A stretch of 64,000 nucleotides of DNA from Flavobacterium fluviatile (GCF_010645065.1 NZ_JAADZW010000004.1:1-64000), one strand, 5' to 3'; positions 51,159 to 60,518 are shown, counted from the stretch's first letter. The notes: a model not told the origin generated them from the sequence alone. Numbers and translations are program-made.

Positions 51159-53201
51159 TTAAAAATTGTTTTCTTTTAAATAGTTACTGATTTCCTCGGC
51201 TGCATTTTTACTCGTAAATCCGAATTTCTGATCCAGAACCGAAGCCGGAGCTGAGTATCCAAAATGATCCAGACCAAATACTTTTCCGTTACTTCCAACC
51301 AGATTTTCCAGATTAACCGGAAGTCCTGCTGTAAGTCCGAAGACCAGTCCATTATTCGGAATTACGCTTTCCTGATATTCTTTTGGCTGTGATCTGAAGA
51401 GCCCTTCAGAAATTATCGATGCTACATTTATTTTTATTTTCAGTGTACTTTCAAGTTCGTTCGCAGCGTCAATTAATGTTGACACTTCTGATCCGTTGGC
51501 AATTAAAGTGGTATCCGGATTTTGAACCGATTTTACCAAATAACCTCCTTTTTTTGCTCCAGACGCTTCTTCAAACCTAGAGTTTCCATTAGTTGGAAGA
51601 TCCTTAATTTCCTGTCTGGAAAGAATCAAACCGGTTGGTGTTTTCTTGTTCTCCAGTGCCATTTGCCAGGCTACAGAAGTTTCAACAGCATCTGCAGGAC
51701 GTAAAGCCAGTAAACTCTGCTCTCCTGAATGGTTTTTAATTTTTTCCAATAATCGAATTTGAGCTTCCTGCTCGATTGGCTGGTGGGTTGGTCCGTCTTC
51801 TCCTACGCGGAAAGAATCGTGCGTCCACACATATTTTACAGGTAATTCCTGAATCGCAGCAAGACGAATAGCCGGTTTCATATAATCTGAAAAAACGAAA
51901 AACGTCGCCACAACCGGGATTACTCCTCCGTGAAGTGCGATTCCGTTCGCAATTGCAGCCATTGTTAATTCTGCTACTCCTGCCTGTAAAAATCCGCCGT
52001 TAAAATTATTTTTTTTCAGAACTGATGATTTTTTAAGGAATCCGTCTGTCTTGTCACTATTCGATAAATCTGCAGAAGACACAATCATATTCTCAACATT
52101 CTCGGCCAAATAACCTAAAACTGCTGCAGAAGCATCACGCGTTGCGGCATTTGCTTTTTGTGCAATACTTCCAAAATCCAGATTTGGCAAATCTCCTGAG
52201 AAAAACTGCTCAATTTTTTTTGCCAATGCAGGATTTTGATTTTCCCAGGCTGCAATTTTTGCCTTTCTGTCTGCCGATTCTTGTGTCTTTTTGTTTAAAA
52301 TTGCTGCGTAATGTGCTGCAACTTCTTCATAAACCGCAAATGCATCTTCAGGATTTGCTCCCAGATTAAGCAATGTTGATGTAAAGCATGCTTTTGTACC
52401 TCCAATCGGTTTTCCGTGCAGTTCGCATTGTCCTTCATACATGGATCCGTCAGCTGTTACGCAGCCTTTGCCCATTATAGTTCTTCCTATAATCAGGGTT
52501 GGTTTTTCAGTTTCGTTATTAGCATCTGTTAGTGCTTTACGAATTTGTTCGTGATCATGACCGTCTATTGTAGTTACTTTCCAGCCCCATGATTCATATT
52601 TCATCGCTGTATCTTCTGTCGTAACCTCATCAGTCATCGAAGAAAGCTGAACATCATTAGAATCATAGAACATAATAAAATTATTCAGTCCCAAATGACC
52701 TGCAATACGCCCGGCCCCCTGTGAAATTTCTTCCTGAACCCCTCCGTCTGTTATAAAACCATATATTTTATGATCGAATAAATTATCAAATCTGGCTGAT
52801 AAAAATTTAGCTGCGATTGCTGCCCCAATTCCCATCACATGTCCCTGCCCTAATGGTCCTGAAGTATTTTCGATACCGCGTTTCACATCAATTTCGGGAT
52901 GTCCTGGCGTAACAGAACCCCATTGTCTGAAATTTTCTAAATCTGTTTTTTCATAATTTCCAAGCAAATGGTACTGTGCATACATCAAAGCCGAAAGATG
53001 TCCTGCATCCATAAAAAATCGGTCCCTGAAAATCCATTGCATATCGGTTAGATCGTATTTTAAATATTCGGTATATAAAATGTGAAGAAAATCAGCTCCT
53101 CCCATAGCTCCTCCGGGATGGCCTGAATTTGCTTTCTCAACCATCGAAATTGCTAAAGCACGTATATTATCTGCAGCTGACTGGTCTATTTTGTTGTTCA
53201 T
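51159..53201 (-). CDS. tkt: Transketolase
   Basis: A 680-residue thiamine-diphosphate enzyme of the non-oxidative pentose phosphate pathway. The N-terminus shows AISMVEKANSGHPGGAMGGAD, the cofactor domain ITDGGVQEEISQGAGRIAG with YDSNDVQLSS, and the pyrimidine domain DSFRVGEDGPTHQPIEQEA with the active-site His. Length matches full-size transketolase. It is placed within the arabinose locus and carries an AraR-like site at its promoter, so it is probably the inducible copy that handles xylulose 5-phosphate. Confidence 0.96.
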   Translation of the reverse strand: MNNKIDQSAADNIRALAISMVEKANSGHPGGAMGGADFLHILYTEYLKYDLTDMQWIFRDRFFMDAGHLSALMYAQYHLLGNYEKTDLENFRQWGSVTPGHPEIDVKRGIENTSGPLGQGHVMGIGAAIAAKFLSARFDNLFDHKIYGFITDGGVQEEISQGAGRIAGHLGLNNFIMFYDSNDVQLSSMTDEVTTEDTAMKYESWGWKVTTIDGHDHEQIRKALTDANNETEKPTLIIGRTIMGKGCVTADGSMYEGQCELHGKPIGGTKACFTSTLLNLGANPEDAFAVYEEVAAHYAAILNKKTQESADRKAKIAAWENQNPALAKKIEQFFSGDLPNLDFGSIAQKANAATRDASAAVLGYLAENVENMIVSSADLSNSDKTDGFLKKSSVLKKNNFNGGFLQAGVAELTMAAIANGIALHGGVIPVVATFFVFSDYMKPAIRLAAIQELPVKYVWTHDSFRVGEDGPTHQPIEQEAQIRLLEKIKNHSGEQSLLALRPADAVETSVAWQMALENKKTPTGLILSRQEIKDLPTNGNSRFEEASGAKKGGYLVKSVQNPDTTLIANGSEVSTLIDAANELESTLKIKINVASIISEGLFRSQPKEYQESVIPNNGLVFGLTAGLPVNLENLVGSNGKVFGLDHFGYSAPASVLDQKFGFTSKNAAEEISNYLKENNF

Positions 53202-53319
53202 TTTTAAAGTTTTTTTTAGTATTGTTTTTGTGGTTTTAAAGGAGAATTGTCGATTTGTTAATGCAGGATTTTAAGTAGAAATAATTCTGAAAATGGGTAG
53301 CAGAAACAAATCAAATAAT

Positions 53320-53347
53320 AAGTGTAAAATTTACATTTACAAATGTA
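53320..53347 (-). promoter_or_regulatory. tkt promoter with AraR-like site
   Basis: AAGTGT-N7-ACATTT at 53,320-53,338 lies beside TACATTTG on the minus strand (53,340-53,347), an exact -7 box; TTTG at 53,369-53,372 gives a 21-base spacer. The operator covers the expected start, the same geometry as at susC. The rest of the 53,202-53,593 gap has no gene I can support. Confidence 0.75.
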
Positions 53348-53593
53348 TGTAAAATAATTTCAGAAAAACAAAAAATATTTTGTTTATTTTTTTTACTAAA
53401 TTTTTAATGATTTATTAGTCTTACATAAAATATAATGCTATTTAAGCAAATTAGAAGAAAATTACCTAAAACTAACTTTAAAAATATTTGAAGTAAATTG
53501 CCTCTAAAGTCTAATGTTTTAGACTTTGTTTTGGTTAAAGAACAGCATTTTGTAGCGGACAAAGGCATTTCAATTGAAGTTCTTTTAGATTTC

Positions 53594-53636
53594 AAAAAAA
53601 AAAGGTTTCATTCTGTACTAACAGAATTGGAACCTT
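53594..53636 (-). terminator. Terminator of the geranylgeranyl-reductase gene
   Basis: An imperfect inverted repeat (53,602-53,616 with 53,621-53,636, one bulge) is bordered by ten A on the plus strand, which read as a T-run on the minus strand after the stem. It lies 15 bases past the end of the flavoprotein gene. Confidence 0.7.
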
Positions 53637-53650
53637 CTTAAATTTTGTAA

Positions 53651-54802
53651 CTATTTAATCAAAAAATTAGCCCCTTTAATTTTTTCACGTATAGCCTTTT
53701 TATAATCTTTAGGGTACGTTCTGGCTCCCATAAAAATATCTGTCATGGCATTCGCTAAAACTGGACCATAATTCTTAGCGATAAAATTGCGTAATATCTT
53801 TTTACTGTAGAAAATTTTGGCCAAAGTAACTCCGGCTTTTATTTCCGGTAAAATGCCATTTTCTAATTTTTCATGATACAGTTCTGAAGATCGTACAGGA
53901 TCCAGTTTCTCTTCTATAATGGATTGTGCTGCTAAGATTCCGCTTAATATGGAGTTCGAAATACCCTCTGCAAGTATGGGGTCTGCAAATCCTGCTGAGT
54001 CGCCAATTAAAAAAACATTTTTCCTGACGAAAGTATCCGTTCTTGGAGAAACCGGAATTACAAATCCGTGGGCATCTTCTTTTACAATTTCTGTAATTCC
54101 CAACGTTTTTAAATAGGCTGCGTAATATTTTTTCAGATCAATCTTCTGATTCGCTTTTGTTAAAATGCAAACGCCTACAGATAAGTGATTTTTTTTAGGA
54201 AAACACCATCCATAACCGGACGGAATCGCATCGACATCAAAACGAACGTTTTTTGATAATCTTTCAAAATCAGCCTGAGGAACTTCTATCTCGTATTCTA
54301 AAGCCGGGATGACATTTCTGGTTTCCTGCCATCCTGCCATTTTAGCTATGGGACTTAAAGCACCATCTCCGGCAATAATAAATTTTGCCTGTATATCGCC
54401 CTCAGAAGTATGAATAGTCTGCATTTCTCCAAAAGTGATATTCGTAACTTTATGGTTTTGTAAGAGAGTAACACCGTTTTCTTTTGCTTTTTCTACAATC
54501 AGATTATCAAAAGCATCACGCATAATCATGCTAATGATGGGCTTGTCTCTTTTTGTTGTTAGCTTGATATTTGTGTTTGAGAAATAAGTATCTACTTCAT
54601 AGAATTCTTTTTCAACAACTGATGAAACATCAAAAGGAATATTTATCCTTCCTCTGTGCACCAGGCCACCACCACACGTTTTATATCTTGGCAGAATTTC
54701 TTTTTCAATGATAACAGTCGTAATTCCGCTTTTTGATAATTCAAAGGCTGCAGAAGCTCCGGCCGGACCGCTTCCTATGATGGCTACATCAAATACTTTC
54801 AT
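53651..54802 (-). CDS. Geranylgeranyl-reductase-family FAD-dependent oxidoreductase
   Basis: A 383-residue flavoprotein. The dinucleotide motif VAIIGSGPAGASAAFELSKS is followed by a CGGGLVHRG region, the family's conserved Cys/Gly loop, and FLIGDSAGFADPILAEGISN near residue 275 is the second FAD motif. Members reduce isoprenoid chains or other alkenes; the bacterial group also acts in quinone and lipid metabolism. The substrate is unknown. It is transcribed leftward and ends at a terminator. Confidence 0.88.
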   Translation of the reverse strand: MKVFDVAIIGSGPAGASAAFELSKSGITTVIIEKEILPRYKTCGGGLVHRGRINIPFDVSSVVEKEFYEVDTYFSNTNIKLTTKRDKPIISMIMRDAFDNLIVEKAKENGVTLLQNHKVTNITFGEMQTIHTSEGDIQAKFIIAGDGALSPIAKMAGWQETRNVIPALEYEIEVPQADFERLSKNVRFDVDAIPSGYGWCFPKKNHLSVGVCILTKANQKIDLKKYYAAYLKTLGITEIVKEDAHGFVIPVSPRTDTFVRKNVFLIGDSAGFADPILAEGISNSILSGILAAQSIIEEKLDPVRSSELYHEKLENGILPEIKAGVTLAKIFYSKKILRNFIAKNYGPVLANAMTDIFMGARTYPKDYKKAIREKIKGANFLIK

Positions 54803-54852
54803 TGTTTTTTTTCCAAAACTAAAGGAATCATAGTAAAAAACAAAATTTTAAC

Positions 54853-55027
54853 CCGTTGGTGTAATTATTAAAAACGTCAGTTCGAGTGTTTTTTGTGCAG
54901 GAAACGAAACAAAAAATGTATCGAGAACCGTTTTTAATGATAACTTTTCTGTTCTCGATACAATCCCGATGAAAAATCGAGATCGAACTGACGAAAAATT
55001 ATCATCAAAAACTAATTTCACCAACGG
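54853..55027. repeat. Nested three-level inverted repeat
   Basis: Three paired arms nest: CCGTTGGTG/CACCAACGG (54,853-54,861 with 55,019-55,027), CGTCAGTTCGA/TCGAACTGACG (54,875-54,885 with 54,983-54,993) and GTATCGAGAAC/GTTCTCGATAC (54,918-54,928 with 54,951-54,961). The 175-bp element fills the gap between the flavoprotein gene and the GntR gene. I recall similar CGTCAGTTCGA elements in other Flavobacteria. Confidence 0.75.
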
Positions 55028-55041
55028 ATTTCAACAGAATC

Positions 55042-56040
55042 TCAAAGCGAATTTCGCATAATCAGCGATGATTTGTTTTCTATTTGTTCATTTTTTCCTT
55101 TGAGAACCATATCGGCCAATATTTTTCCCATGTCTTCAAAATGGGTCGAAATGGTAGCGATTCCGTTTGCAACAACTTTTTTCAAGGAAGTTTCATTATA
55201 CGAAATAATGCCAAAATCAGTTCCTAATTTAAGATTGTGATTTCGTGCATTTTCGATTACCCCAACCAGGTCACGATCGTTCGGAATCACATATAAATCT
55301 CCAATTGCGATTTCATGATCGGTGAACTGGGTGATAATTTCGTAGTCAAAATTATATTTTGCACAAAAATTTTCAAATCCGGTTTTCATTCCCAAAGGCT
55401 CACGGAAACCCGGGAAAATTAAAATCAGTTTTTTGTATTTGCCCAGTCTTGATTTTCCTTTTAAAAGTCCTTCAAAAATATCTTTTTGGTGATTTTGATA
55501 AATGGCAGGATAAATTTTTAAGTCGGGATTGGTCTGGTCCAGGATAATCACTTCGTTTACTGGTAGGGTTTTTATCGTGTCAATAATGCCCGTCAGATTG
55601 GTCGGCATAATGATGTATTTGGTATAATTGCCGTTACTGTCATTTATTAATTTTTTGAAGACCGGAACATTAAAATGATGGAAAAAAATATCGACCTGAA
55701 CGTTTTTTCCAATACTTTTTAAAAACGAATTATAGATGTCTTCTTTAAAAATATTAAGTTCATCAAAAAGCAAAAAAATCTTCTGTTTGATACTGGTTTC
55801 AATACTTTTAACGTAATATCCCTTGCCCGGAATAGCATAAATTATTCCCCTTTTTTTAAGTTCGTCATAGGCTTGGAGCACAGTATCACGAGATAAGGAA
55901 AATGCCAGGCAGACCTTGTTTACAGAAGGAAGCCTGTCCCCTTTTTTTAGCTTTTCTTCATCAATTGCTTTTTCAACTGAAAGAATTATCTGTTTGTATT
56001 TTGGCAAACCCAGATTATTTTGAATCGAAATGATACTCAT
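55042..56040 (-). CDS. GntR-family regulator with LacI-like sensor domain
   Basis: A 332-residue regulator. The N-terminal ~75 residues are a GntR winged helix (YKQIILSVEKAIDEEKLKKG, then SLSRDTVLQAYDELKKRGII). The remainder is a periplasmic-binding-protein-like domain (KYIIMPTNLTGIIDTIK; LGTDFGIISYNETSLK) that would bind a sugar. The start is the ATG at 56,040; an upstream TTG at 56,061 adds 7 residues. It is divergent from the galM-galK-galT-galE operon, and tandem repeats lie between them, so it probably controls galactose use. Confidence 0.88.
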   Translation of the reverse strand: MSIISIQNNLGLPKYKQIILSVEKAIDEEKLKKGDRLPSVNKVCLAFSLSRDTVLQAYDELKKRGIIYAIPGKGYYVKSIETSIKQKIFLLFDELNIFKEDIYNSFLKSIGKNVQVDIFFHHFNVPVFKKLINDSNGNYTKYIIMPTNLTGIIDTIKTLPVNEVIILDQTNPDLKIYPAIYQNHQKDIFEGLLKGKSRLGKYKKLILIFPGFREPLGMKTGFENFCAKYNFDYEIITQFTDHEIAIGDLYVIPNDRDLVGVIENARNHNLKLGTDFGIISYNETSLKKVVANGIATISTHFEDMGKILADMVLKGKNEQIENKSSLIMRNSL

Positions 56041-56061
56041 ACAAAAAGATTTTTTTGGCAA

Positions 56062-56098
56062 TATACAAAAAACTGGTAGGTACTGGTATACAAAAAAC
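56062..56098. promoter_or_regulatory. Tandem operator-like repeats between the GntR gene and galM
   Basis: ACTGGTA occurs at 56,072-56,078 and again at 56,082-56,088, one helical turn apart. They are flanked by a 12-bp direct repeat, TATACAAAAAAC (56,062-56,073 and 56,087-56,098). The block lies just upstream of the galM -7 box and is a natural site for the GntR regulator. Confidence 0.6.
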
Positions 56099-56109
56099 GA
56101 AAATATATA

Positions 56110-56117
56110 TAATTTTG
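56110..56117 (+). promoter_or_regulatory. -7 promoter element of the gal operon
   Basis: TAATTTTG, an exact TAnnTTTG match, 26 bases before the galM ATG and 12 bases after the tandem repeats. Confidence 0.6.
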
Positions 56118-56142
56118 AATTTTCACTTTTGATAAAAATAAC

Positions 56143-57189
56143 ATGAATTTAAAGCACATATCGCATTTACAAGATTACTCTAATTGCAAATTGTTTGGTT
56201 TAGCCCCTGATAACGAAGAAATTTATTGCTTTGAACTGACCAATAAAAATGGAATGATAGTACAGCTTACGAACTATGGTGCGACTGTAACTTCATTAAA
56301 AGTTCCGGCTACAGATGGAAAACTGACAGACGTAGTTTTGGGTTTTGACAATCCCAATTCGTATATTGAATCCTATAACTTACCAAGTGCTCCTTATTTT
56401 GGCACAACTGTCGGGCGTTATGCAGGACGTATTAATAAAGGACGTTTTACTTTAAATGACAAAACATTTGAGCTGGCAGGAAACAATAATGGAAACGCTT
56501 TGCACGGAGGAAATATTGGTTTTGGTCAAAAAATATGGGATGTTACGGATTTAACAAACCAGTCGGTAACTTTTCATCTGATCAGTGAAAATTTAGAAGA
56601 AAACTATCCAGGGGAATTACACGTTTTTCTAACCTATACCTTAACGGAAGAAAACGAATTAAAACTCGAATATAAAGCAACGACTACTGAAGACACCGTT
56701 ATAAATTTAACCCACCACAGTTATTTCAACCTTAATGGGCATGATGCTAATGTACTGGATCAGGAAATGTTTATTGATGCAGACAAAATGCTCGAAACAA
56801 ACGATGAGAGTATTCCAACAGGAAAATTCACTGCTCTTGACGGTCATGCCTTCGATTTCAGAACTGCAAAAAACTGTCCGGCTTCTATTGACAATTCGTT
56901 TGTTATTAATTCAAATGTCGAAATTGCAGCACAGTTATTCAGTCCGAAAAACAATTTAAAGATGAGCGTTTATACCGATCAGCCCAGCGTTCATATCTAT
57001 GTGGGCGGAAACTGTTTTGATATTTTGAAAGGAAAAGAAAATGTAAATTACACTCCGGTAAGCGGAATTTGTTTTGAAACTCAAAATTTCCCTGATGCAC
57101 CAAATCACAGTCATTTTCCTAATTCAGTTTTGAAAAAAGGAGAAGAATATCAACAGACGACCATTTATAAATTTGAAAATATAAATTAA
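56143..57189 (+). CDS. galM: Aldose 1-epimerase (cytosolic), GalM
   Basis: A 348-residue mutarotase without a signal peptide, so it works on intracellular galactose. Catalytic His residues are in NALHGGNIGFGQ and NLTHHSYFNLNG, and the Glu in VSGICFETQNFPDAPNHSHF. It is a paralogue of the lipoprotein mutarotase at 28,807. It leads galM-galK-galT-galE, with 37 bases to galK. Confidence 0.94.
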   Translation: MNLKHISHLQDYSNCKLFGLAPDNEEIYCFELTNKNGMIVQLTNYGATVTSLKVPATDGKLTDVVLGFDNPNSYIESYNLPSAPYFGTTVGRYAGRINKGRFTLNDKTFELAGNNNGNALHGGNIGFGQKIWDVTDLTNQSVTFHLISENLEENYPGELHVFLTYTLTEENELKLEYKATTTEDTVINLTHHSYFNLNGHDANVLDQEMFIDADKMLETNDESIPTGKFTALDGHAFDFRTAKNCPASIDNSFVINSNVEIAAQLFSPKNNLKMSVYTDQPSVHIYVGGNCFDILKGKENVNYTPVSGICFETQNFPDAPNHSHFPNSVLKKGEEYQQTTIYKFENIN

Positions 57190-57226
57190 AAATTAACAAA
57201 AAAAACTCTGATAAAATAAAAAAATA

Positions 57227-58393
57227 ATGAACGAGATTTTAATACAGAATACCACTGCTTTTTTTGAGAAATCATTCGGAACAGCCCCTCAAAAAATTGT
57301 ACTTTCTCCGGGAAGAATCAATATTATCGGCGAACATGTCGATTATAATGACGGTTATGTTTTGCCTGCTGCAATTGACAAAATTATCTGTTTTGCCTTT
57401 GAAAAGAGCAATTCGAAAACATCAAAAATTATTGCTATCGATTTGAATGAAGAATTTGAAATCGATCTGACTCAGGAAATTCAGTTAAGCGATGTCGTCT
57501 GGACCAATTACATTCGTGGCGTTATCAAACAACTGCAGGATAATGGCTTTTCTTTTGAAGGTTTCAACTGTGTTTTCAGCAGTAATATTCCCGTTGGTTC
57601 AGGATTATCTTCGTCAGCCGCTTTAGAATGCGGAATGATTTTCGGAATCAAAGAACTTTTCGGTTTAAAAATTGAAAAAAAGGATATTGCTTTATTAGGA
57701 CAAAAAGCAGAACACTGGGTGGGCATCAATTGTGGCATTATGGATCAGTTTTCAAGCGTTCACGGACTTGAAAACAAAGTAATAAAACTGGACTGCAACA
57801 CGTTAGAATTTGAATATCATAATGCTGATTTCAAAGATTATTCACTGGTTTTATTTGACAGTAATGTAAAACACTCCCTTTTTACATCAGAATACAACAA
57901 CAGAAGACTGGAGTGCGAAGAAGGACTTTCGATTATCAAAAATCATTTTCCGGAAATCAAAACGTTCAGGGATTGTACTGAAGAGCAGGTTTTGAGTCTG
58001 AAGGATAAAATGTCTGAAGTTGTATTTAAAAGAGTTCATTTCGTCGTAAAAGAAATTTTGCGTGTTACTCAGGCTTGTGAGGCTTTAGACAATGGAAATA
58101 TTGAACTTTTAGGCCAATTGCTTTTTGATACCCATGACGGGTTATCAAAAGAATACGAAGTTAGTTGTCCTGAATTAGACTTTATTGTTGAACAGGCCAA
58201 AAAAGAAGAAGCGGTTGTAGGTTCCCGATTAATGGGCGGCGGTTTTGGAGGCTGTGCCATAACCTTAATCAAAAAAGGAAGCGAAAACAGAGTCAAAGAA
58301 GCATTTACCAGCCTTTATTTTGATACATTTGGAATTGATTTAAAAATTTATGATGTGAAGGTCTCAAACGGAACATCACTTTATACAAATTAA
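57227..58393 (+). CDS. galK: Galactokinase
   Basis: A 388-residue GHMP kinase that phosphorylates galactose at C1. Motifs are SPGRINIIGEHVDYNDGYVL (galactose signature), IPVGSGLSSSAALECG (ATP-binding loop) and the C-terminal GSRLMGGGFGGCAITL. It comes second in the Leloir operon, and its stop is 2 bases from galT's start, so translation is coupled. Length is normal for GalK. Confidence 0.97.
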   Translation: MNEILIQNTTAFFEKSFGTAPQKIVLSPGRINIIGEHVDYNDGYVLPAAIDKIICFAFEKSNSKTSKIIAIDLNEEFEIDLTQEIQLSDVVWTNYIRGVIKQLQDNGFSFEGFNCVFSSNIPVGSGLSSSAALECGMIFGIKELFGLKIEKKDIALLGQKAEHWVGINCGIMDQFSSVHGLENKVIKLDCNTLEFEYHNADFKDYSLVLFDSNVKHSLFTSEYNNRRLECEEGLSIIKNHFPEIKTFRDCTEEQVLSLKDKMSEVVFKRVHFVVKEILRVTQACEALDNGNIELLGQLLFDTHDGLSKEYEVSCPELDFIVEQAKKEEAVVGSRLMGGGFGGCAITLIKKGSENRVKEAFTSLYFDTFGIDLKIYDVKVSNGTSLYTN

Positions 58394-58395
58394 GA

Positions 58396-59445
58396 ATGAG
58401 AAATTTTGATATTAATGAAGATCCGCACAGACGGTACAACCCATTACTAAACGAGTGGGTTTTGGTTTCACCTCATCGTGCAAAAAGACCATGGCAAGGT
58501 CAGAATGAAACTATTTCAACAGAAAAATTACCTGAATACGATCCAACCTGTTATTTATGTCCGGGAAATGTCCGCGCCAATGGTGTGAACAATCCTGACT
58601 ACGAAAGCTCATTTGTTTTTGAAAATGATTTTGCCGCTATGAAGCAGGATGAAATCATGTACGAAGACGACATCAGACAAACTTTTTTTAAGGCGCAACC
58701 GGAAAGGGGAATTTCCAGAGTTGTTTGTTTTTCGCCAAGGCACGACCTTACTTTACCGGAAATGGAAGTTGAAGGCATCGAAAATATTATCCGCACCTGG
58801 CAGAAAGAATATACAGATTTAGGCAATATCGACTATATTAACCACGTTCAGATTTTTGAAAATAAGGGTAGTGTTATGGGATGCAGCAACCCGCATCCGC
58901 ACGGGCAAATCTGGGCTCAGTCTTCTTTGCCGACACAGGTTGAAAAAACCCAAAAAAACCTAAAAGATTATTTTCTTAAAAACAACCGCAATCTTTTACA
59001 GGATTACCTTAAAGCTGAATTAATAAAAGAAGACCGCATTGTAATCGAAAATGATCATTTTGCAGCATTAGTGCCGTTTTGGGCTATCTGGCCATACGAA
59101 ACCATGATTATCAGCAAAAGGCATATTACCAAAATCACCGATTTTACGGCTGAAGAATTGAGCTCTTATGCTACTATCCTAAAACAGCTTACAACTAAGT
59201 ACGATAACCTTTTCAATACTTCTTTCCCATATTCTTCCGGCATTCATCAGGCTCCAACAGACGGGGAAAGTCATGAAGAATGGCAGTTTCACATGCATTT
59301 TTATCCGCCATTGTTGCGTTCTGCTACTGTAAAGAAATTCATGGTAGGTTACGAAATGCTGGGTGAATCACAACGGGATATTACTCCTGAAAAAAGTGCT
59401 GCCGTTTTAAGGGAGTTGTCAGATATACATTATAAAAACAAATAA
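58396..59445 (+). CDS. galT: UDP-glucose-hexose-1-phosphate uridylyltransferase
   Basis: A 349-residue enzyme that swaps UMP between UDP-glucose and galactose 1-phosphate. The nucleophile is in SNPHPHGQIWAQSSLP (HPH motif), zinc ligands in CYLCPGN, and YPPLLRSATVKKFM is the usual C-terminal motif. It lies 2 bases after galK and 1 base before galE. Confidence 0.97.
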   Translation: MRNFDINEDPHRRYNPLLNEWVLVSPHRAKRPWQGQNETISTEKLPEYDPTCYLCPGNVRANGVNNPDYESSFVFENDFAAMKQDEIMYEDDIRQTFFKAQPERGISRVVCFSPRHDLTLPEMEVEGIENIIRTWQKEYTDLGNIDYINHVQIFENKGSVMGCSNPHPHGQIWAQSSLPTQVEKTQKNLKDYFLKNNRNLLQDYLKAELIKEDRIVIENDHFAALVPFWAIWPYETMIISKRHITKITDFTAEELSSYATILKQLTTKYDNLFNTSFPYSSGIHQAPTDGESHEEWQFHMHFYPPLLRSATVKKFMVGYEMLGESQRDITPEKSAAVLRELSDIHYKNK

Positions 59446-59446
59446 G

Positions 59447-60463
59447 ATGAAAATAGTCGTTACAGGTGGGTTAGGTTTTATCGGCTCACACACCGTTGTT
59501 GAATTACAAAACGAAAATTTTGAAGTAATCGTAATCGACAACCTTTCTAATTCTTCCATTGAAGTTTTAGACGGTATCGAAAGAATTACAGGAAAAAGAC
59601 CACTTTTTGAACAAATTGATTTAAGAGATAAAGCTGCCGTTCAGGATTTCTTTAAAAAATATGCTGATGTTTCAGGCGTAATTCATTTTGCAGCTTCAAA
59701 GGCTGTGGGGGAAAGCGTTCAGAATCCTTTACTGTATTATGAGAACAACATAAATTCTCTGGTTTACATTCTACAGGAATTACAGCAAAAACCAGAGGCT
59801 AATTTTATTTTCAGTTCTTCCTGTACAGTTTACGGTCAGGCCGAAAAGATGCCAATTGCAGAGTCAACTTCTATACAGCCGGCAATGTCGCCTTATGGAA
59901 ATACCAAACAAATTGGAGAAGAAATTATTACTGATGTAACTAAAGTGAGTAATCTTAACGCTATTCTGTTACGTTATTTTAACCCGATTGGTGCACACCC
60001 GTCAAACGAAATTGGCGAGTTGCCGCTTGGCGTTCCACAAAATCTGGTTCCATTTATTACACAAACCGGAGTTGGACTACGAAAAGAATTATCGGTTTAT
60101 GGAAATGATTACCCTACGCCTGACGGAACCTGCGTTCGTGATTATATTCATGTTGTCGATTTGGCAAAAGCCCACGTAATTGCAATGCAGCGATTAATCA
60201 ACAAAACAAATGCTGACAAACTGGAAATTTTCAACTTAGGAACCGGAAAAGGAAGTTCTGTTTTAGAAGTAATTACTGCTTTCGAAAAAGCAAGCGGACA
60301 AAAATTGCCTTATAAAATCGTAGAACGAAGAGAAGGTGATGTAACTGAAGCTTATGCTAATACTGACAAAGCTAATAATGTCCTGGGATGGAAAACACAG
60401 TTATCATTGGACGAAGCAATCGGAAGTGCGTGGAAATGGGAACAAAAAATCAGACAAAAATAA
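59447..60463 (+). CDS. galE: UDP-glucose 4-epimerase
   Basis: A 338-residue short-chain dehydrogenase-type enzyme that interconverts UDP-galactose and UDP-glucose. The NAD motif is VTGGLGFIGSHT, the catalytic site SSSCTVYG with MSPYGNTKQIGEE (YxxxK), and RYFNPIGAHPS is present. It completes the Leloir operon; its start is one base past galT's stop. Confidence 0.97.
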   Translation: MKIVVTGGLGFIGSHTVVELQNENFEVIVIDNLSNSSIEVLDGIERITGKRPLFEQIDLRDKAAVQDFFKKYADVSGVIHFAASKAVGESVQNPLLYYENNINSLVYILQELQQKPEANFIFSSSCTVYGQAEKMPIAESTSIQPAMSPYGNTKQIGEEIITDVTKVSNLNAILLRYFNPIGAHPSNEIGELPLGVPQNLVPFITQTGVGLRKELSVYGNDYPTPDGTCVRDYIHVVDLAKAHVIAMQRLINKTNADKLEIFNLGTGKGSSVLEVITAFEKASGQKLPYKIVERREGDVTEAYANTDKANNVLGWKTQLSLDEAIGSAWKWEQKIRQK

Positions 60464-60499
60464 CCTGAAGAAAACATACAAATTGTATCTTTTTGTTAC

Positions 60500-60518
60500 A
60501 AATGTAAAAAATACATTT
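60500..60518. promoter_or_regulatory. AraR-like site before the sugar symporter gene
   Basis: A perfect dyad, AAATGT-N7-ACATTT. It lies immediately after a near -7 box (TATCTTTTTG at 60,486-60,495), repeating the operator-over-start layout seen at susC and tkt. The site is about 215 bases before the symporter ATG; the rest of the 60,464-60,732 gap holds nothing recognisable. Confidence 0.6.

Noticed and set aside
53404..53642. Open frames in the gap between tkt and the flavoprotein gene, including a 49-codon plus-strand frame 53,492-53,641 without ATG
   Set aside because: No start codon, no motif and a terminator stem covers its end. It may be a gene remnant but nothing in the sequence supports that.
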